Below, one piece after another: positions 41,180-49,627 of a DNA stretch of 53,527 nucleotides; the first letter of the stretch is position 1, and each line of letters starts with the position of its first letter. Location of the stretch: contig NZ_WHPN01000271.1 in NCBI RefSeq assembly GCF_009735685.1, forward strand, positions 1 to 53,527. The letters run 5' to 3'. The translations under genes were made by a program, and so were the position numbers. Source of the DNA: Streptomyces lycii. Lineage in GTDB: Bacteria; Actinomycetota; Actinomycetes; Streptomycetales; Streptomycetaceae. Under the pieces are notes generated by a model, which saw only the letters and a list, made by a program, of their open reading frames with translations, made no database searches and was not told where the DNA came from.

Positions 41180-42000
41180 CCCTACCGCGAGAGCAGCCGC
41201 AGCCGTCCCCGCCGGAGCCGCACGAGGCCCGGCGAATGGCCGAGTCGTTCGGCGTGGACGCGCGGCGCTACGACCAGGCCCGGCCCGGCTATCCCGACGC
41301 GCTGGTGGCTCGGATCGTCGCCGGCAGCCCGGGGACCGACGTGCTCGACGTCGGCTGCGGTACCGGCATCGCGGCCCGTCAGTTCCAGGCCGCCGGCGGC
41401 GCCGTGCTCGGCGTGGAGCCCGATGCGCGGATGGCCGGCTTCGCGCGGGCCCGCGGTCTGGAGGCCGAGGTGGCGTCCTTCGAAGCCTGGCATCCGGCCG
41501 GCCGGACGTTCGACACCGTCATCGCCGCCCAGTCGTGGCACTGGGTGGATCCGGACGCCGGTCCCGTGAAGGCGGCACAAGTGCTGCGTCCGGGCGGACG
41601 GCTGGCGATCTTCGGGCACGTGTACGAGCCGCCCGCCGAGGTGGCCGAACCCTTCGCCGCTGCCTACCGGCGGGCGGCGCCCGATTCCCCGCTCAACGGC
41701 GGGCCGGCCCGGCGTCCGCTCGACCTCTACCGGGCGGCGTACGCGAAGTTCGCCGACAAGATCCGCGAGACCGGGCAGTTCGACGATCCCGAGCAGTGGC
41801 GATTCGACTGGGAGCAGTCCTACACGCGCGACCAGTGGCTGGACCTGCTTCCCACCACCGGCGGCCTCACCCAACTCCGCCCGGACCAACTGGCCGGAAT
41901 ACTGGACGCGGTCGGGGACGCCGTCGACTCCCTGGGCGGACGCTTCACGATGAACTACACCACCCTGGCCGTGACCGCCGTACGCGCCGGCGCCTCCTGA
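41173..42000 (+). CDS. Class I SAM-dependent methyltransferase
   Basis: 275 aa. SFGVDARRYDQARPGYPDALV opens the family; motif I is VLDVGCGTGIAARQFQAAGGAVLGVEPDARMAGFAR; FDTVIAAQSWHWVDPDAGPVKAAQVLRPGGRLAIFGHV is motifs II-III, with the SWHW signature of UbiE/type-11 relatives. Substrate unknown. Controlled by the divergent TetR. Confidence 0.92.
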   Translation: MPTLPREQPQPSPPEPHEARRMAESFGVDARRYDQARPGYPDALVARIVAGSPGTDVLDVGCGTGIAARQFQAAGGAVLGVEPDARMAGFARARGLEAEVASFEAWHPAGRTFDTVIAAQSWHWVDPDAGPVKAAQVLRPGGRLAIFGHVYEPPAEVAEPFAAAYRRAAPDSPLNGGPARRPLDLYRAAYAKFADKIRETGQFDDPEQWRFDWEQSYTRDQWLDLLPTTGGLTQLRPDQLAGILDAVGDAVDSLGGRFTMNYTTLAVTAVRAGAS

Positions 42001-42017
42001 GCGCCGGCCGACACCAC

Positions 42018-42062
42018 CCGCCGAGTCACCAGCCGCCGAGTCGCAACCGGCCGAGTCACCAC
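42018..42062. repeat. Three 15-bp tandem repeats
   Basis: CCGCCGAGTCACCAG, CCGCCGAGTCGCAAC and CGGCCGAGTCACCAC head to tail, starting 17 bp after the methyltransferase stop. Confidence 0.8.
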
Positions 42063-42257
42063 CGGCCGGGCAGTCCGCGCGGCCCCCATTTGCCGGCGGG
42101 CCGGCAGCGACGTCCCGCCCGGCGCCGGCTGCCTCGGCGGAGTGCTTTGACGCGGCGGCATCCGGTCGCGGGAGCCCTCGTCAAAACCCTCTGGTGGACC
42201 GCGGCGACCACTGCTACGTTCCGGGAGGCCGTGCGAGACAGCAAGGAGGTGGTACCC

Positions 42258-42335
42258 GTGAACGCAGTATCGGCATGGGTGCTCCCCTCCGGGGTCATGG
42301 TCGGGCGACGGGTCGTCCGGGAGCGCCGACTCTGA
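42258..42335 (+). CDS. Putative 25-aa peptide upstream of a hydrolase
   Basis: GTG preceded by the near-perfect ribosome binding site AAGGAGGTGG with 5-nt spacing, stronger than that of most genes here. The peptide starts MNAVSAWVLPSGVMVG and ends RRVVRERRL: a hydrophobic first half and a strongly basic end. The stop is 21 nt before the hydrolase ATG, so it could be a leader/uORF that couples or attenuates the hydrolase gene, or a small membrane-active or regulatory protein. Not in any family I know. Confidence 0.55.
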   Translation: MNAVSAWVLPSGVMVGRRVVRERRL

Positions 42336-42356
42336 GCACGCCCGAAAGGCACGACC

Positions 42357-43082
42357 ATGCATGTCACTTCTGAGAAGCGCCTCGACGACGGCATCCTGGA
42401 GCGCGCATTCACTCTCGGGGAGATCCCCGGCACCCTGTGGACGCCCGAATCCGCCGCACCGGTCCCGCTGGTCCTGATGGCCCACAACAACGGCCTGCCC
42501 AAGGCGGACCCCCGGCTGGTGGCCCGCGCCCGGTACACCGCGGCGCACGGCTACGCGGTGGCCACCATCGACGCCGCCGGGTGCGGTGACCGTCCCCGTT
42601 CCGCCGCCGAAGAGCAGATCCGCGCGGACTTCCGGCGGGCGATGCAGGCCGGTGAGCCGGCCGACGAGATCTTCGAGTCCTTCATCGGCCCGCTGGTCGA
42701 CAACGCGGCCCCGGAATGGCGGACCACCCTGGACGCCGTCCTCGAACTGCCCGGGATCTCCGGCCCCGTCGGGTACTCCGGCGGGTGGGCCGCCCTCGGC
42801 ATCCGGCTGGCGGTGGTCGAGCCGCGCATCGCGGCCGCAGGCTTCTTCGCCGGGGGCTACGTGCCCCGGGCCCAGCGCGAGGAGGCCCGGCAGGTCACCA
42901 TTCCGCTGCTGTTCCTGCTGCAGTGGGACGACGAGGGGAACCCCCGGCAGCGGGCCCTGGAGCTGTTCGACGCCTTCGGCAGCAAGGAGAAGACGCTGCA
43001 CGCCAATCCGGGCGGCCACACCGGCACCCCGTGGTTCGAACTGGAGGACGGGTGCCGGTTCCTGGACCGGCACCTGAAGTGA
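42357..43082 (+). CDS. Dienelactone-hydrolase-like alpha/beta hydrolase
   Basis: 241 aa; GAAAGGCACGACC before the ATG. VPLVLMAHNNGLPKADPRLVARARYTAAHGYAVATIDAAGCGDRPR, nucleophile elbow VGYSGGWAALGIRL, AAGFFAGGYV, IPLLFLLQWDDEG (acid) and HANPGGHTGTP (His). A serine hydrolase of the dienelactone hydrolase/peptidase S9 group without signal peptide. Downstream of the 25-aa reading frame. Confidence 0.87.
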   Translation: MHVTSEKRLDDGILERAFTLGEIPGTLWTPESAAPVPLVLMAHNNGLPKADPRLVARARYTAAHGYAVATIDAAGCGDRPRSAAEEQIRADFRRAMQAGEPADEIFESFIGPLVDNAAPEWRTTLDAVLELPGISGPVGYSGGWAALGIRLAVVEPRIAAAGFFAGGYVPRAQREEARQVTIPLLFLLQWDDEGNPRQRALELFDAFGSKEKTLHANPGGHTGTPWFELEDGCRFLDRHLK

Positions 43083-43425
43083 GGCCGGCCCGCCGCAAGG
43101 GCCTCCGACTACGGCGAGCGGACGTCGGGCAGAGGTCCGGGCTGCTCGCGCTCCTGGGAGCGGAGACCCCGGGCGGTACCGCTCGTCGCTGAGCACGGCT
43201 GGGGGACGGCTGAGGACGGAGGGGAGTCCTGGCCGGCCCCGAGCCGCGGGCCCGGCCGGTGCGGCCTGTCGTCCACGGCGCCGGCCAACGCGCCGTCGAC
43301 GCCGACGAGGAGCACTTCCCGGGGCCGCGCCGCACACGCTCACATGCCACGCCGTGATCAAGCCGGGAGCCCCGGAGAACCTTTACGGGACGGTCCTCAA
43401 GCCGGGCCCACCGGATCGGACGAGG
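43083..43425. other. Convergent gap
   Basis: Between hydrolase and DUF6223-like 3' ends. I see no gene or clear signal. Confidence 0.4.
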
Positions 43426-43788
43426 TCATTCCGCCGGCCCGCCGGCACGGCGGAAGCGGGTCAGCGTCCGGCGGCCGAGGAGCACACCGCCCAGCCCCAG
43501 CGGGACGGCCGCGACGGCGCCGACGAGCCCGTTCCCGGTGCCGGGACCGCCGCTGGAGGTGGCCAGGTGCAGCACCGCGAGGACGGTACCGGCCATCCCC
43601 AGCGCGATGGCCGACATCCCGCCGGAGCGCGCACTGCCCGTGCTGATCCGGCCGCCGGCACGGGCCAGGGCCAGTCCGCCGGTGATCAGGCCGAGCAGCC
43701 CCGCCGCGAGAGCCAAGTTGGCCCCTGTCCGCCCGTCCCCGATGATCCCGCCCTCGGCGGCCGCCATCAGCGCTGCTGAAGCACTCAT
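43426..43788 (-). CDS. DUF6223-like small membrane protein
   Basis: 120 aa; GGAGGAGAGCGGT before the ATG. Four hydrophobic segments: GANLALAAGLLGLITGGLALARAGG, SAIALGMAGTVLAVLHLATSS, NGLVGAVAAVPLGLGGVLLGRRTL, with a basic C-terminus (TRFRRAGG). Resembles Streptomyces DUF6223 proteins; function unknown. Confidence 0.7.
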   Translation of the reverse strand: MSASAALMAAAEGGIIGDGRTGANLALAAGLLGLITGGLALARAGGRISTGSARSGGMSAIALGMAGTVLAVLHLATSSGGPGTGNGLVGAVAAVPLGLGGVLLGRRTLTRFRRAGGPAE

Positions 43789-44619
43789 ACCGCTCTCCTC
43801 CTTCTCCGTCGCCGGTCCGACTTCCGATGTGCCTCGAGCATGGGCCCCGGCCCTCCTGCCGGTCGTCCGGCGGGAGCAGGCACTTTCCACTGCCTCCGCT
43901 GCGGCATCCCGGTACTCCGGATGCGGCAGGCGGCGCGCGGCTACCGCACTCGCGGTAGCCGGCCGCTCGTCCGAGAGCCGGACTCGCCCGCGTCCGCGTC
44001 CGCCCGCGGCGCACCCGTGAGGGGCAAGGCGCCAAGGGTGAGCGGGCCGGGGCGCGGGCCCGGCCGGGGAGCGCGGTCGGGACCGGGTGGTCCGGCCGGC
44101 ACGTTGCCGCGGCGGCAGCCGGAGCGGGGGAGTGCGGCCGGCCGCCCGCACCTTCTCTCCTCGCCCACCAAGTGGTTCACGCCGATTGCCGTGCGGCTCG
44201 CAATCGCCGACGGGCTGCTCTCGCTGGACGATCGAGTGGCTGCGACTGACGGCAGCGCCCCTGCGCCACCTGCTGCGACCGTCGACCGCCACCCCGTACC
44301 GCTCCCGCCCGGCCTGCTCGGCGTCACACCCGGTTTCCCCGCACGGGCGGCAGCGCCAGATGCTGACGGCGGTGAACGTACGTCCCGTAGCTCTTGGGGC
44401 CGGTGCTCAAGCAGTGCGCCTCCTGAGCGGGCGCGGCGGGTAGGCGTCGGCAACCACGCATTCGGCAGGTGGTTTCCGGGCACGGCGGCACCGGTCGGCA
44501 CGGGGTGCCGACCGGTGCGTGCGGACGGGGGCCGATCGTCCCGGAAGCGGCGCCCGTGGCCCGGCGGTGAGCAGGTTTCCAACGGGCCACGGGAGCCTGG
44601 GGGCCGGAACCGGCCGGCC
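43789..44619. other. Long gap with a gene remnant
   Basis: Apart from the serine-hydrolase remnant (44131-44320) nothing recognisable. Open frames on the minus strand at 43941-44590 look like shadows. Confidence 0.45.
44131..44320 (+). pseudogene. Remnant of a beta-lactamase-related serine hydrolase
   Basis: One frame reads LLSSPTKWFTPIAVRLAIADGLLSLDDRV, matching the SxxK active-site segment of class C beta-lactamase-like hydrolases. The next conserved segment appears shortly after in a different frame (WLRLTAAPLRHLLRPSTAT, compare LTVRHLLSMTTGH). Frameshifted, and both ends are missing. Confidence 0.5.
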
Positions 44620-45585
44620 TCAGTAGCCGTAGATCATCTTGTAGGCCACCTCGGGGAGGAACTGGCCCGCGGAGGAGCCGGCCCCGACTCCGCAGTCTCC
44701 GTCGGACTCACCCGGCGCCTTGATCCACAACAGCATCTCGGCGCCCCCGCCCAGCTGGGTGGGCGTGCCGATGCGGCGGCCCGAGGGGTTGCACCACTGG
44801 CCGTCGGAACCGTTGCCGTTGCGGCTGGTGTCCACGACGAACGGCTTGGTGTAGCCGTAGCGGGCCCTCAGTTCGTTGTTGACGGCGTTGCCGTAGGCGG
44901 TGTTCTCGGCCGTCGTGAAGTAGTTGGAGACGTTCAGCGAGAAGCCGTGGGCCTGCTGGAGGCCGGCCCCGTGCAGCCGCTGGGCCATGGTCGCCGCGTT
45001 GGCCCAGCCCGGGTTGCCGGCGTCGAGGTAGACCCAGGTGTTGGGGGCCTGGCGGCTGAACTCGGAGAGGGCGCCGGTGAGCATGGCCTCGCGCTCGTCG
45101 ATCTGTGCCTGCGTCATGCATCCGTAGTCCCCGAGGGAGTCCGGTTCGAGTATGACGAGGGCCGGGCGGTCGGCGATGCCGCCGGCGAACTCGGCTGTCC
45201 AGCTCGCGTAGGCGGACGGCGAGGCGGCTCCGCCCGCGGAGTGCCCGCCGCAGTAGTCGCGGTTGTAGACGTTGTAGGCCACCAGGACGGGCAGCTTGTC
45301 CTGGCTGTCCGCGGCGCCCGCGTACGCTCCGGTGGCGGGGCCGATGGCGCCGCTCCAGGAGCCGAACCAGCGGGCCATCGGGGTGTTGGCTATCGCGGAG
45401 TCGATCTCGGCCGCCCGGCCGTCGCCGGGGTTGGCGGCGGTCCACTGCTTGGCGCTGGAGTCGGGATCCACGTAGAACCCGCTGGTCATGGTGGTCGGGT
45501 CGGCCGCGTGGGCGGGAGGGGCGGCGGCGAACGCGAGCGGCAGGGCGAAGAGCGATGCCGCCAGGGTGCGGAGTCTGCGGCGCAT
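44620..45585 (-). CDS. Secreted GH6 cellulase (endoglucanase type)
   Basis: 321 aa; CCGAGGTACAGAC before the ATG. Sec signal (RRRLRTLAASLFALPLAFAAAPPAHA). GH6 catalytic domain only: FYVDPDSSAKQW, LVAYNVYNRDYCGGHSAGGAAS (Asp110), ALVILEPDSLG (acid Asp149), YLDAGNPGW, FVVDTSRNGNG and WCNPSGRRIG; cysteines 112 and 156 probably pair. No cellulose-binding module. Hydrolyses beta-1,4-glucan. Two CebR-type boxes at 45740-45769 indicate induction by cello-oligosaccharides through a LacI repressor, likely the divergent gene. Confidence 0.93.
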   Translation of the reverse strand: MRRRLRTLAASLFALPLAFAAAPPAHAADPTTMTSGFYVDPDSSAKQWTAANPGDGRAAEIDSAIANTPMARWFGSWSGAIGPATGAYAGAADSQDKLPVLVAYNVYNRDYCGGHSAGGAASPSAYASWTAEFAGGIADRPALVILEPDSLGDYGCMTQAQIDEREAMLTGALSEFSRQAPNTWVYLDAGNPGWANAATMAQRLHGAGLQQAHGFSLNVSNYFTTAENTAYGNAVNNELRARYGYTKPFVVDTSRNGNGSDGQWCNPSGRRIGTPTQLGGGAEMLLWIKAPGESDGDCGVGAGSSAGQFLPEVAYKMIYGY

Positions 45586-45739
45586 GTCTGTACCTCGGTT
45601 TCCTGGCAGGGACGCGCCGCCCGTCCTCGTCCCGAGCGTTCGGCGCGCTGAAGGAAGTGCGGTGGTCCGACGGCCCCGCCCGGCCGCCCGGCGACGGGCG
45701 TCCCGGTGGGGACGACTCGCGCAAGGATTCGGCGGAAAC

Positions 45740-45753
45740 TGGAAGCGGTCCCA
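45740..45753. promoter_or_regulatory. CebR-type box 1
   Basis: TGGAAGCGGTCCCA, two bases from the perfect palindrome TGGGAGCGCTCCCA; one of a tandem pair upstream of the GH6 gene. Confidence 0.75.
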
Positions 45754-45755
45754 AG

Positions 45756-45769
45756 TGGGAGCGCTCCCA
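45756..45769. promoter_or_regulatory. CebR-type box 2 (perfect)
   Basis: TGGGAGCGCTCCCA, the exact consensus for CebR, the Streptomyces cellulose-utilisation repressor; 171 bp upstream of the GH6 start. Confidence 0.9.
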
Positions 45770-45876
45770 ACGTCGAACCTTGGTATGTGACCGGTATCGT
45801 TGTCCCGCACTGTTTCCGCTGTCAAGAGGCCAGCTATGTGGGCTGGTCATGCGACTGGAGGAGAATGCCGTACAAC

Positions 45877-45890
45877 TGGAAGCGGTCCCA
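45877..45890. promoter_or_regulatory. CebR-type box 3
   Basis: TGGAAGCGGTCCCA, identical to box 1, 108 bp before the LacI gene start; fits autoregulation. Confidence 0.75.
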
Positions 45891-45997
45891 GTTCGGCGGC
45901 GGAATCTTCCGGTGTGCCGGCTCCGGTCGGCAGGCGGGTGCGACCGTGCGGGCAAGGACGGGGACGCCGTCCGGCCGACCGGGAGAGGATCGGGTTC

Positions 45998-47011
45998 ATG
46001 GCAGAGGATGGACCGCGTCGGCAGCCGACGCTCGACGAGGTGGCCGGGCTCGCGGGTGTGTCCCGTTCCGTGGCCTCGCGGGCCCTGAACAACGCCCCGC
46101 ACGTCAGCCGGGCCAAACGCGAGGCGGTCGAACGGGCCGTCCGGCAGCTCGGATACGTGCCCAACCCGACCGCCCGGGCGCTGGCCACCCGGCAGACGGG
46201 GGCGGCCGCCCTGGTCGTCTCGGGGGAGGACCCTTCGATCTTCGCCGATCCGTTCTTCGCCCAGGTGATCGTCGGGGCGTCCGCCGCCCTGGAGGAGGCC
46301 GACCTGCACCTGATGCTGTGTCTGGCCGCCTCGGACCGGGGCCGCAAGCGGGTGGAGGAGCTCTTCCGGTCCAAGGGTGCCGACGGGGTGATGCTGATGG
46401 CGCTGCGCGAGGGCGATCCGCTGACCCGGACGGCCGAGGAGGCGGCGATGCCCGTCGTGTTCGGCGGGCGGCCGGTCGGTCCGGCGCCCCGCTGGTACGT
46501 GGACGTCGACAACGCCGGGGGTGCGCGCGAGGCGGTCGAGTATCTGGTCTCGCTCGGCCGCACCCGGGTGGCCGCGCTCTGCGGGCGGCTGGACACCGAG
46601 GCCGGACGCGCCCGGTACCGCGGCTACCGGGACGCCGTGCTGGCGGCCGGTCTCGACCCGTTCCCGCCGCAGGAGGGGGACTTCACCGAGAGCAGCGGTG
46701 CCGCAGCCATGGCCGCGCTGCTCGCGGAACACCCCGACGTGGACGGGGTGTTCGCCGCCAACGACAACATGGGGGTGGGAGCGCTCCGTACGCTGGGAGG
46801 CGCCGGCCGGAGGGTCCCCGACGACGTCGCCGTGGTCGGCTTCGACGACCTGGCCCTCGCGCGGACCTCCGATCCGCCGCTCACCACCGTGCACCAGCCC
46901 ATACAGGCCCTCGGACGGGAGATGGCGCGCATGGTCGCCGCGCTCGTCAACGGGCAGGACCGCACCCCGCTGATCCTGCCCACCCGGCTGGTCGTCCGCG
47001 CCAGCGCCTGA
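45998..47011 (+). CDS. LacI-family repressor (CebR-like)
   Basis: 337 aa; ATG after GGGAGAGGATCGGGTTC. HTH PTLDEVAGLAGVSRSVASRALNNAPHVSRAKREAVERAVRQLGYVPNPTARALATRQTG, then the periplasmic-binding-like sensor (ALVVSGEDPSIFADPFFAQVIVGA ... VDGVFAANDNMGVGALRTL ... VVGFDDLALARTSDPPLTTVHQPI). Divergent from the GH6 cellulase with three CebR-type boxes between or nearby, so it should repress the cellulase and itself and respond to cello-oligosaccharide. No ceb transporter genes are linked, so it may be a CebR paralogue. Its own coding sequence holds a near-consensus box at 46775. Confidence 0.9.
   Translation: MAEDGPRRQPTLDEVAGLAGVSRSVASRALNNAPHVSRAKREAVERAVRQLGYVPNPTARALATRQTGAAALVVSGEDPSIFADPFFAQVIVGASAALEEADLHLMLCLAASDRGRKRVEELFRSKGADGVMLMALREGDPLTRTAEEAAMPVVFGGRPVGPAPRWYVDVDNAGGAREAVEYLVSLGRTRVAALCGRLDTEAGRARYRGYRDAVLAAGLDPFPPQEGDFTESSGAAAMAALLAEHPDVDGVFAANDNMGVGALRTLGGAGRRVPDDVAVVGFDDLALARTSDPPLTTVHQPIQALGREMARMVAALVNGQDRTPLILPTRLVVRASA
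46775..46788. promoter_or_regulatory. Intragenic near-CebR box
   Basis: TGGGAGCGCTCCGT, 12 of 14 matches to the palindrome, inside the lacI coding sequence where it encodes VGALR. Confidence 0.4.
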
Positions 47012-47134
47012 CGGACGCCGCCGGGCCGCGGCCGCCTCCTCGATCCCGGGCTCGTCCCGTTTCCTCACCGGCCGCCCGGGTCTGCACCGGGAGCGCTCGC
47101 CGTCGGGCCGTGCCGGGCCCGCGCGCACCGGAGT

Positions 47135-47146
47135 GTACGTTCGTAC
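47135..47146. promoter_or_regulatory. Palindrome upstream of acetyltransferase-tetR
   Basis: GTACG-TT-CGTAC, with another TGTACGG at 47155. It lies 24 bp before the acetyltransferase ATG; likely operator of the TetR encoded two genes on. Confidence 0.5.
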
Positions 47147-47169
47147 GCTTTCGCTGTACGGTGGCGGCC

Positions 47170-47751
47170 ATGCCGACGGACTACTTCGCGCGGGACGAGC
47201 GCACCAACCTGGAACGCATGCGGGCCGGGGACCTCTACATCGCCGACGACCCCGAGATCGCCGAGCGCCAGCAGCGCGCCGTACGCCTGGCCGCCCGCTA
47301 CCAGGCCGCGTACGCCGAGGACGCGGCCGCCGCCGGGCCCGTGCTGGCCGAGCTGCTGGGCGCGGTCGGCGAGGAGGCGCACGTGCGGCCGCCGCTGTAC
47401 GTCGACTACGGCAGCAACATCACCATCGGGGCCCGTACCTTCGTGAACTTCAACCTCACCGCGCTGGACGTCGCGGCGATCACCATCGGCGAGGACTGCC
47501 AGATCGGCCCGAACGTCCAGCTCCTCACCCCCACCCATCCGCTGGAGCCGCAGCCACGCCGCGACAAACTGGAGGCGGCGCGCCCCATCACCCTCGGCGA
47601 CAACGTCTGGCTCGGCGGCGGCGTCATCGTCTGCCCGGGGGTGACCATCGGGGACAACAGTGTGATCGGCGCGGGTGCGGTCGTGACCAGGGACGTCCCC
47701 GCGAACGTGGTCGCCGTCGGCAATCCCGCCCGGCCGATCCGCACTCTCTAG
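47170..47751 (+). CDS. Maltose/galactoside O-acetyltransferase-like (LbH hexapeptide)
   Basis: 193 aa. MPTDYFARDERTNLERMRAGDLYIADDPEIAERQQRAVRLAARYQAAY is the Mac-type N-terminal domain; the left-handed beta-helix has YVDYGSNITIGARTFVNFNLTALDVAAITIGEDCQIGPNVQLLTPTHPLEP (catalytic His in THP), then ITLGDNVWLGGGVIVCPGVTIGDNSVIGAGAVVTRDVPANVVAVGNPARPI. Acetyl-CoA-dependent sugar O-acetylation, cytosolic. Followed after 11 nt by its probable TetR regulator. Confidence 0.93.
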   Translation: MPTDYFARDERTNLERMRAGDLYIADDPEIAERQQRAVRLAARYQAAYAEDAAAAGPVLAELLGAVGEEAHVRPPLYVDYGSNITIGARTFVNFNLTALDVAAITIGEDCQIGPNVQLLTPTHPLEPQPRRDKLEAARPITLGDNVWLGGGVIVCPGVTIGDNSVIGAGAVVTRDVPANVVAVGNPARPIRTL

Positions 47752-47762
47752 GGCGCGCCGAG

Positions 47763-48308
47763 ATGGCCACCGGGCACACCGACCCGCGGCGCCGCGACCG
47801 CATCCTCGCCGCCACGCTCGACCACATCGCGGAGGAAGGCGTGGCCGGCGTCTCCCACCGCAAGATCGCAGCCCGCGCCGCCGTCCCCCTCGGCTCGATG
47901 ACGTACCACTTCAGCGGCATGGACGAGCTGCTCCGAGAGGCGTTCACGCGCTTCGCGGACCAGATCGTGGCCGTACTTGACACGCATCTGAGCCGGGCCG
48001 GGACCCCCGCCGAGGCGCGGGAGGCCGTCACCGACCTGGTGCACACGCTCTCCGAGGGACCCCGCCGCGACCTGATCCTCACCCAGGAGCTCTACACCCT
48101 CGCCGCCCGGCGGCCGGAGTACCAGGAGCTCACCCAGGCGTGGATGGGCCGCAGCAGACAGCTGCTGGAGCGGCATTTCGACCCCGACACCGCGCGCCAG
48201 CTCGACGCGCTGATCGAGGGGCTCACGCTGCACCGCGCCCTGGACAACGGCGCACCGCACGGCCGCGCGCTGACCGCCCGGGCGGTCACGCGCATCACCA
48301 CCGCCTGA
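47763..48308 (+). CDS. TetR-family regulator
   Basis: 181 aa. HTH: ILAATLDHIAEEGVAGVSHRKIAARAAVPLGSMTYHFSGMDELLREAFTRFADQIV; C-terminal domain LTQELYTLAARRPEYQELTQAWMGRSRQLLERHFDPDTARQLDALIEGLTLHRAL, as in TetR proteins controlling small transport or modification genes. Co-transcribed with the acetyltransferase; probably binds the GTACG-TT-CGTAC site upstream of both. Confidence 0.92.
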   Translation: MATGHTDPRRRDRILAATLDHIAEEGVAGVSHRKIAARAAVPLGSMTYHFSGMDELLREAFTRFADQIVAVLDTHLSRAGTPAEAREAVTDLVHTLSEGPRRDLILTQELYTLAARRPEYQELTQAWMGRSRQLLERHFDPDTARQLDALIEGLTLHRALDNGAPHGRALTARAVTRITTA

Positions 48309-48640
48309 CGGCGGTCACCGAACCGCCCGTGGGGCGCGGCCCTGACACCGCGTCCCACGGGCATCCGCGCGCCACGGGCCGGTCGGCGCGGTTCGCTGTC
48401 CGGCCCGCGATCCCAACTCCCGTCCGGTGAGCGGGCGGAGCCGCACGGCGGGCGTGGCCAGGCGTTGTGCGGGCGGCCCCGGGCGCGAGCGCGTACGAAC
48501 GTCCACTCCTCCTGGAGAAAATTCGAACACGCGGCGATTATGTCGCGGGCGGCCCCACGCGGGCCGTGGCACCGATCTGGCGCCGGGGCCCCGCACCCCG
48601 CGCCAGGCGCGCCGAGACGTCATGGACGAGGGGACCGGGT
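48309..48640. other. Gap upstream of the kinase-MATE operon
   Basis: No gene. A short AT-rich stretch (GAAAATTCGAAC ... GATTATGTCG, 48516-48545) is the only promoter-like sequence. Confidence 0.4.
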
Positions 48641-49627
48641 GTGGAGAGCATCACCAAGAACAGGCAGCCGCCCGAGGTGCTGCGCGCCATGACCGAGCGC
48701 GCTTACGGGGCCGGGCGGATCCCGGCCGGGGACGGCTGGGTGAGCGAGCTGGGCCACGGCTGGTTCAACGTCGCCTACCGCATCCGCCTGCGCGACGGTG
48801 CCGAGGTCGTCCTGAAGATCGCCCCGCCGCCCGCGGTGGAGGTGATGACCTACGAGCGCGGCGCCATGTCGGTCGAACTGGCCGTGCTGGACCTGCTGCG
48901 CACACGGACCACCGTGCCGGTCCCCGCCGTCGACTTCGCCGACCGGAGCCGCGAACTGTGCGACGCGGACTACTTCTTCATGCCGTACATCGACGCCGAC
49001 AACCTCGCCGTCATCGCCGAGACGCTCCCCACGGCCGAGCGCGCCGCCCTGATGGAGCAGCTCGGCGCCGCCAACCGGGAGATCAACTCGATCCGCGGCC
49101 CGCACTTCGGCCCGCTGGCCGGACCCGGCCATGCCGGCTGGCGGCAGGCGTTCACCGCCATGACCGAGGACGTCCTGGCCGACGGCGAGCGCCGCGGCGT
49201 CGACATCGGCTGGGACTACCACACCGTGCGCGCGGCCGTGGCCGAACACGCCGGCAGCCTCGACGAGGTCACCGAACCCCGGCTGGTCGAGTGGGACCTG
49301 TGGAACGGCAACGTCATGGTCCGCGACGGCAGGATCGTCTGCATCATCGACCACGAACGTGCCTTCTACGGGGACCCGCTGATCGAGGCCGGCTTCGCGG
49401 GAACCCAGCTGGCCGCCTTCGGCGATCCGGCGCCCTTCATGCGCGGCTACGGTCACGGCCGGCTGACCGGGACCGAGCAGACACGCCGCCGCCTGTACTG
49501 CCTGCACCTGCTGCTGATCATGGTCATCGAGACGGTGTACCGCGGGCACACCGACACCGGGCAGTACGACTGGGCACGCAGCCGTCTCGACGAAGCCATG
49601 GCCCTGCTCGGCCGCACCCGCCGGTGA
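48641..49627 (+). CDS. APH-family phosphotransferase
   Basis: 328 aa; GTG after GAGGGGACCGGGT. ATP-lobe VSELGHGWFNVAYRIRLRDGAEVVLKIAPP; YFFMPYIDADNL; catalytic loop VEWDLWNGNVMV, where the usual His before x-Asp is Glu; metal Asp IIDHERAFYGDP. The family covers antibiotic and sugar/polyol kinases. The GTGA overlap with a MATE exporter suggests a paired inactivation-export resistance function (inference). Confidence 0.85.
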   Translation: MESITKNRQPPEVLRAMTERAYGAGRIPAGDGWVSELGHGWFNVAYRIRLRDGAEVVLKIAPPPAVEVMTYERGAMSVELAVLDLLRTRTTVPVPAVDFADRSRELCDADYFFMPYIDADNLAVIAETLPTAERAALMEQLGAANREINSIRGPHFGPLAGPGHAGWRQAFTAMTEDVLADGERRGVDIGWDYHTVRAAVAEHAGSLDEVTEPRLVEWDLWNGNVMVRDGRIVCIIDHERAFYGDPLIEAGFAGTQLAAFGDPAPFMRGYGHGRLTGTEQTRRRLYCLHLLLIMVIETVYRGHTDTGQYDWARSRLDEAMALLGRTRR

